DNA from: Chthonomonas sp. UBA6659
GTDB lineage: Bacteria; Armatimonadota; Fimbriimonadia; Fimbriimonadales; Fimbriimonadaceae
Direction: 5' to 3'
DNA length: 6,467 nt
Assembly (NCBI GenBank): GCA_002455425.1
Contig: DKKT01000037.1
Location: forward strand, 182 to 6,648
Made by a program: the position numbers and the translations under genes. The notes beneath the pieces were generated by a model, which saw nothing but the letters and a program-made list of their open reading frames with translations, had not been told where the DNA came from and searched no databases. Shown here one piece after another: positions 6,178 to 6,467 of the stretch (position 1 is the stretch's first letter; every line of letters starts with the position of its first letter).

Positions 6178-6366
6178 CACGGACGACGCGCATAGCCTAC
6201 ATCATCATCGGAACGTGCCTTTGCGACTCACCCACTTCGACGGCAGTCAGGAGGCCCGCCTTCTCTCTACCTACGCAAGGGCAGACCGAGCGGGAATCGC
6301 TCACGTTAAGATGCTAACATGATGCGACATAAATCTGAGCCTCAACCTACCTGCTGAAGAATGCAC
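6178..6366. other. Upstream region of the nitroreductase operon, no gene recognised
   Basis: About 190 bases with no convincing coding frame; the plus-strand frames that cross it are continuations of frames antisense to the nitroreductase. It presumably holds the operon promoter, but I see no clear -35/-10 pair. A locally AT-richer patch at 6303-6338 is a possible place to look. Confidence 0.4.
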
Positions 6367-6467
6367 TGGTCTGCCCCCTTTCGTGAAGACAGGTTAAGAA
6401 GAGACCTCCTCAGTGAGTGTGGATAGGGACAGGTCGAGGGGAGGAACGAGGGAGGGCGAAGCCCGAC
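6367..6467 (+). mobile_element. Possible left edge of an insertion sequence (incomplete)
   Basis: From about 6367 (TGGTCTGCCCCCTTTCG) the sequence becomes non-coding, with purine-rich runs and a small hairpin, GGGC-GAA-GCCC, at 6454-6464. TG plus a C-run is a common form of terminal repeat in IS3-like elements. The following GAGGGGAGG...GAGGGAGGGCGAAGCCC stretch resembles the structured leader I associate with such elements. No transposase codons, matching terminal repeat or target duplication is inside the window, so this is an impression, not a demonstration. Confidence 0.25.

Noticed and set aside
5669..6322. 217-codon plus-strand open frame
   Set aside because: Antisense to the well-supported nitroreductase gene; no start signal or protein family pattern.
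1..6467. CRISPR array, tRNA or rRNA gene
   Set aside because: No regularly spaced repeats, no tRNA-like cloverleaf signature such as GGTTCGAATCC in context, and no rRNA sequence were seen on reading either strand.

Overview
The window looks like an accessory stretch from a Gram-negative, moderately GC-rich environmental bacterium. The evidence is indirect. There is a cyclase-ATPase-TPR signalling protein of a type common in large soil and freshwater genomes, a twin-arginine-exported nitroreductase, and the last residues of an FtsZ with the usual C-terminal peptide. No rRNA, tRNA or housekeeping gene fixes the phylum. All complete genes lie on the minus strand; the only plus-strand coding material consists of gene 3' ends.

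Left part (1-3212): a complete 881-residue class III nucleotidyl cyclase / STAND-type ATPase / helical-repeat protein (minus, 2941 to 296) lies between two related plus-strand gene tails. The tail at 1-60 and the end of the tail at 2973-3212 encode similar C-termini that finish at the same relative point. The longer tail resembles the C-terminus of C45-type (acyltransferase/isopenicillin-N acyltransferase-like) Ntn-hydrolases. The cyclase therefore starts head-to-head against a hydrolase remnant.

Junction (3213-3860): a short coding-looking minus-strand fragment (3362-3243) abuts a plus-strand fragment (3362-3484) that ends with an FtsZ C-terminal peptide. A strong intrinsic terminator follows at 3522-3549. 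About 300 bases without a recognisable gene come next. Several gene tails side by side suggest past recombination or decay.

Right part (3860-6151): a probable three-gene minus-strand operon. A Tat-exported Acg-like nitroreductase (6151-5018) is followed after 46 bases by a small four-helix membrane protein (4971-4639). That protein overlaps by ATGA the start of a DUF6544-family protein (4642-3860). From recalled relatives, the last two correspond to the two halves of one longer protein, so this is either a coupled split gene or a frameshift. The final 100 bases (6367-6467) do not resemble the rest and may be the edge of an insertion sequence that continues outside the window.
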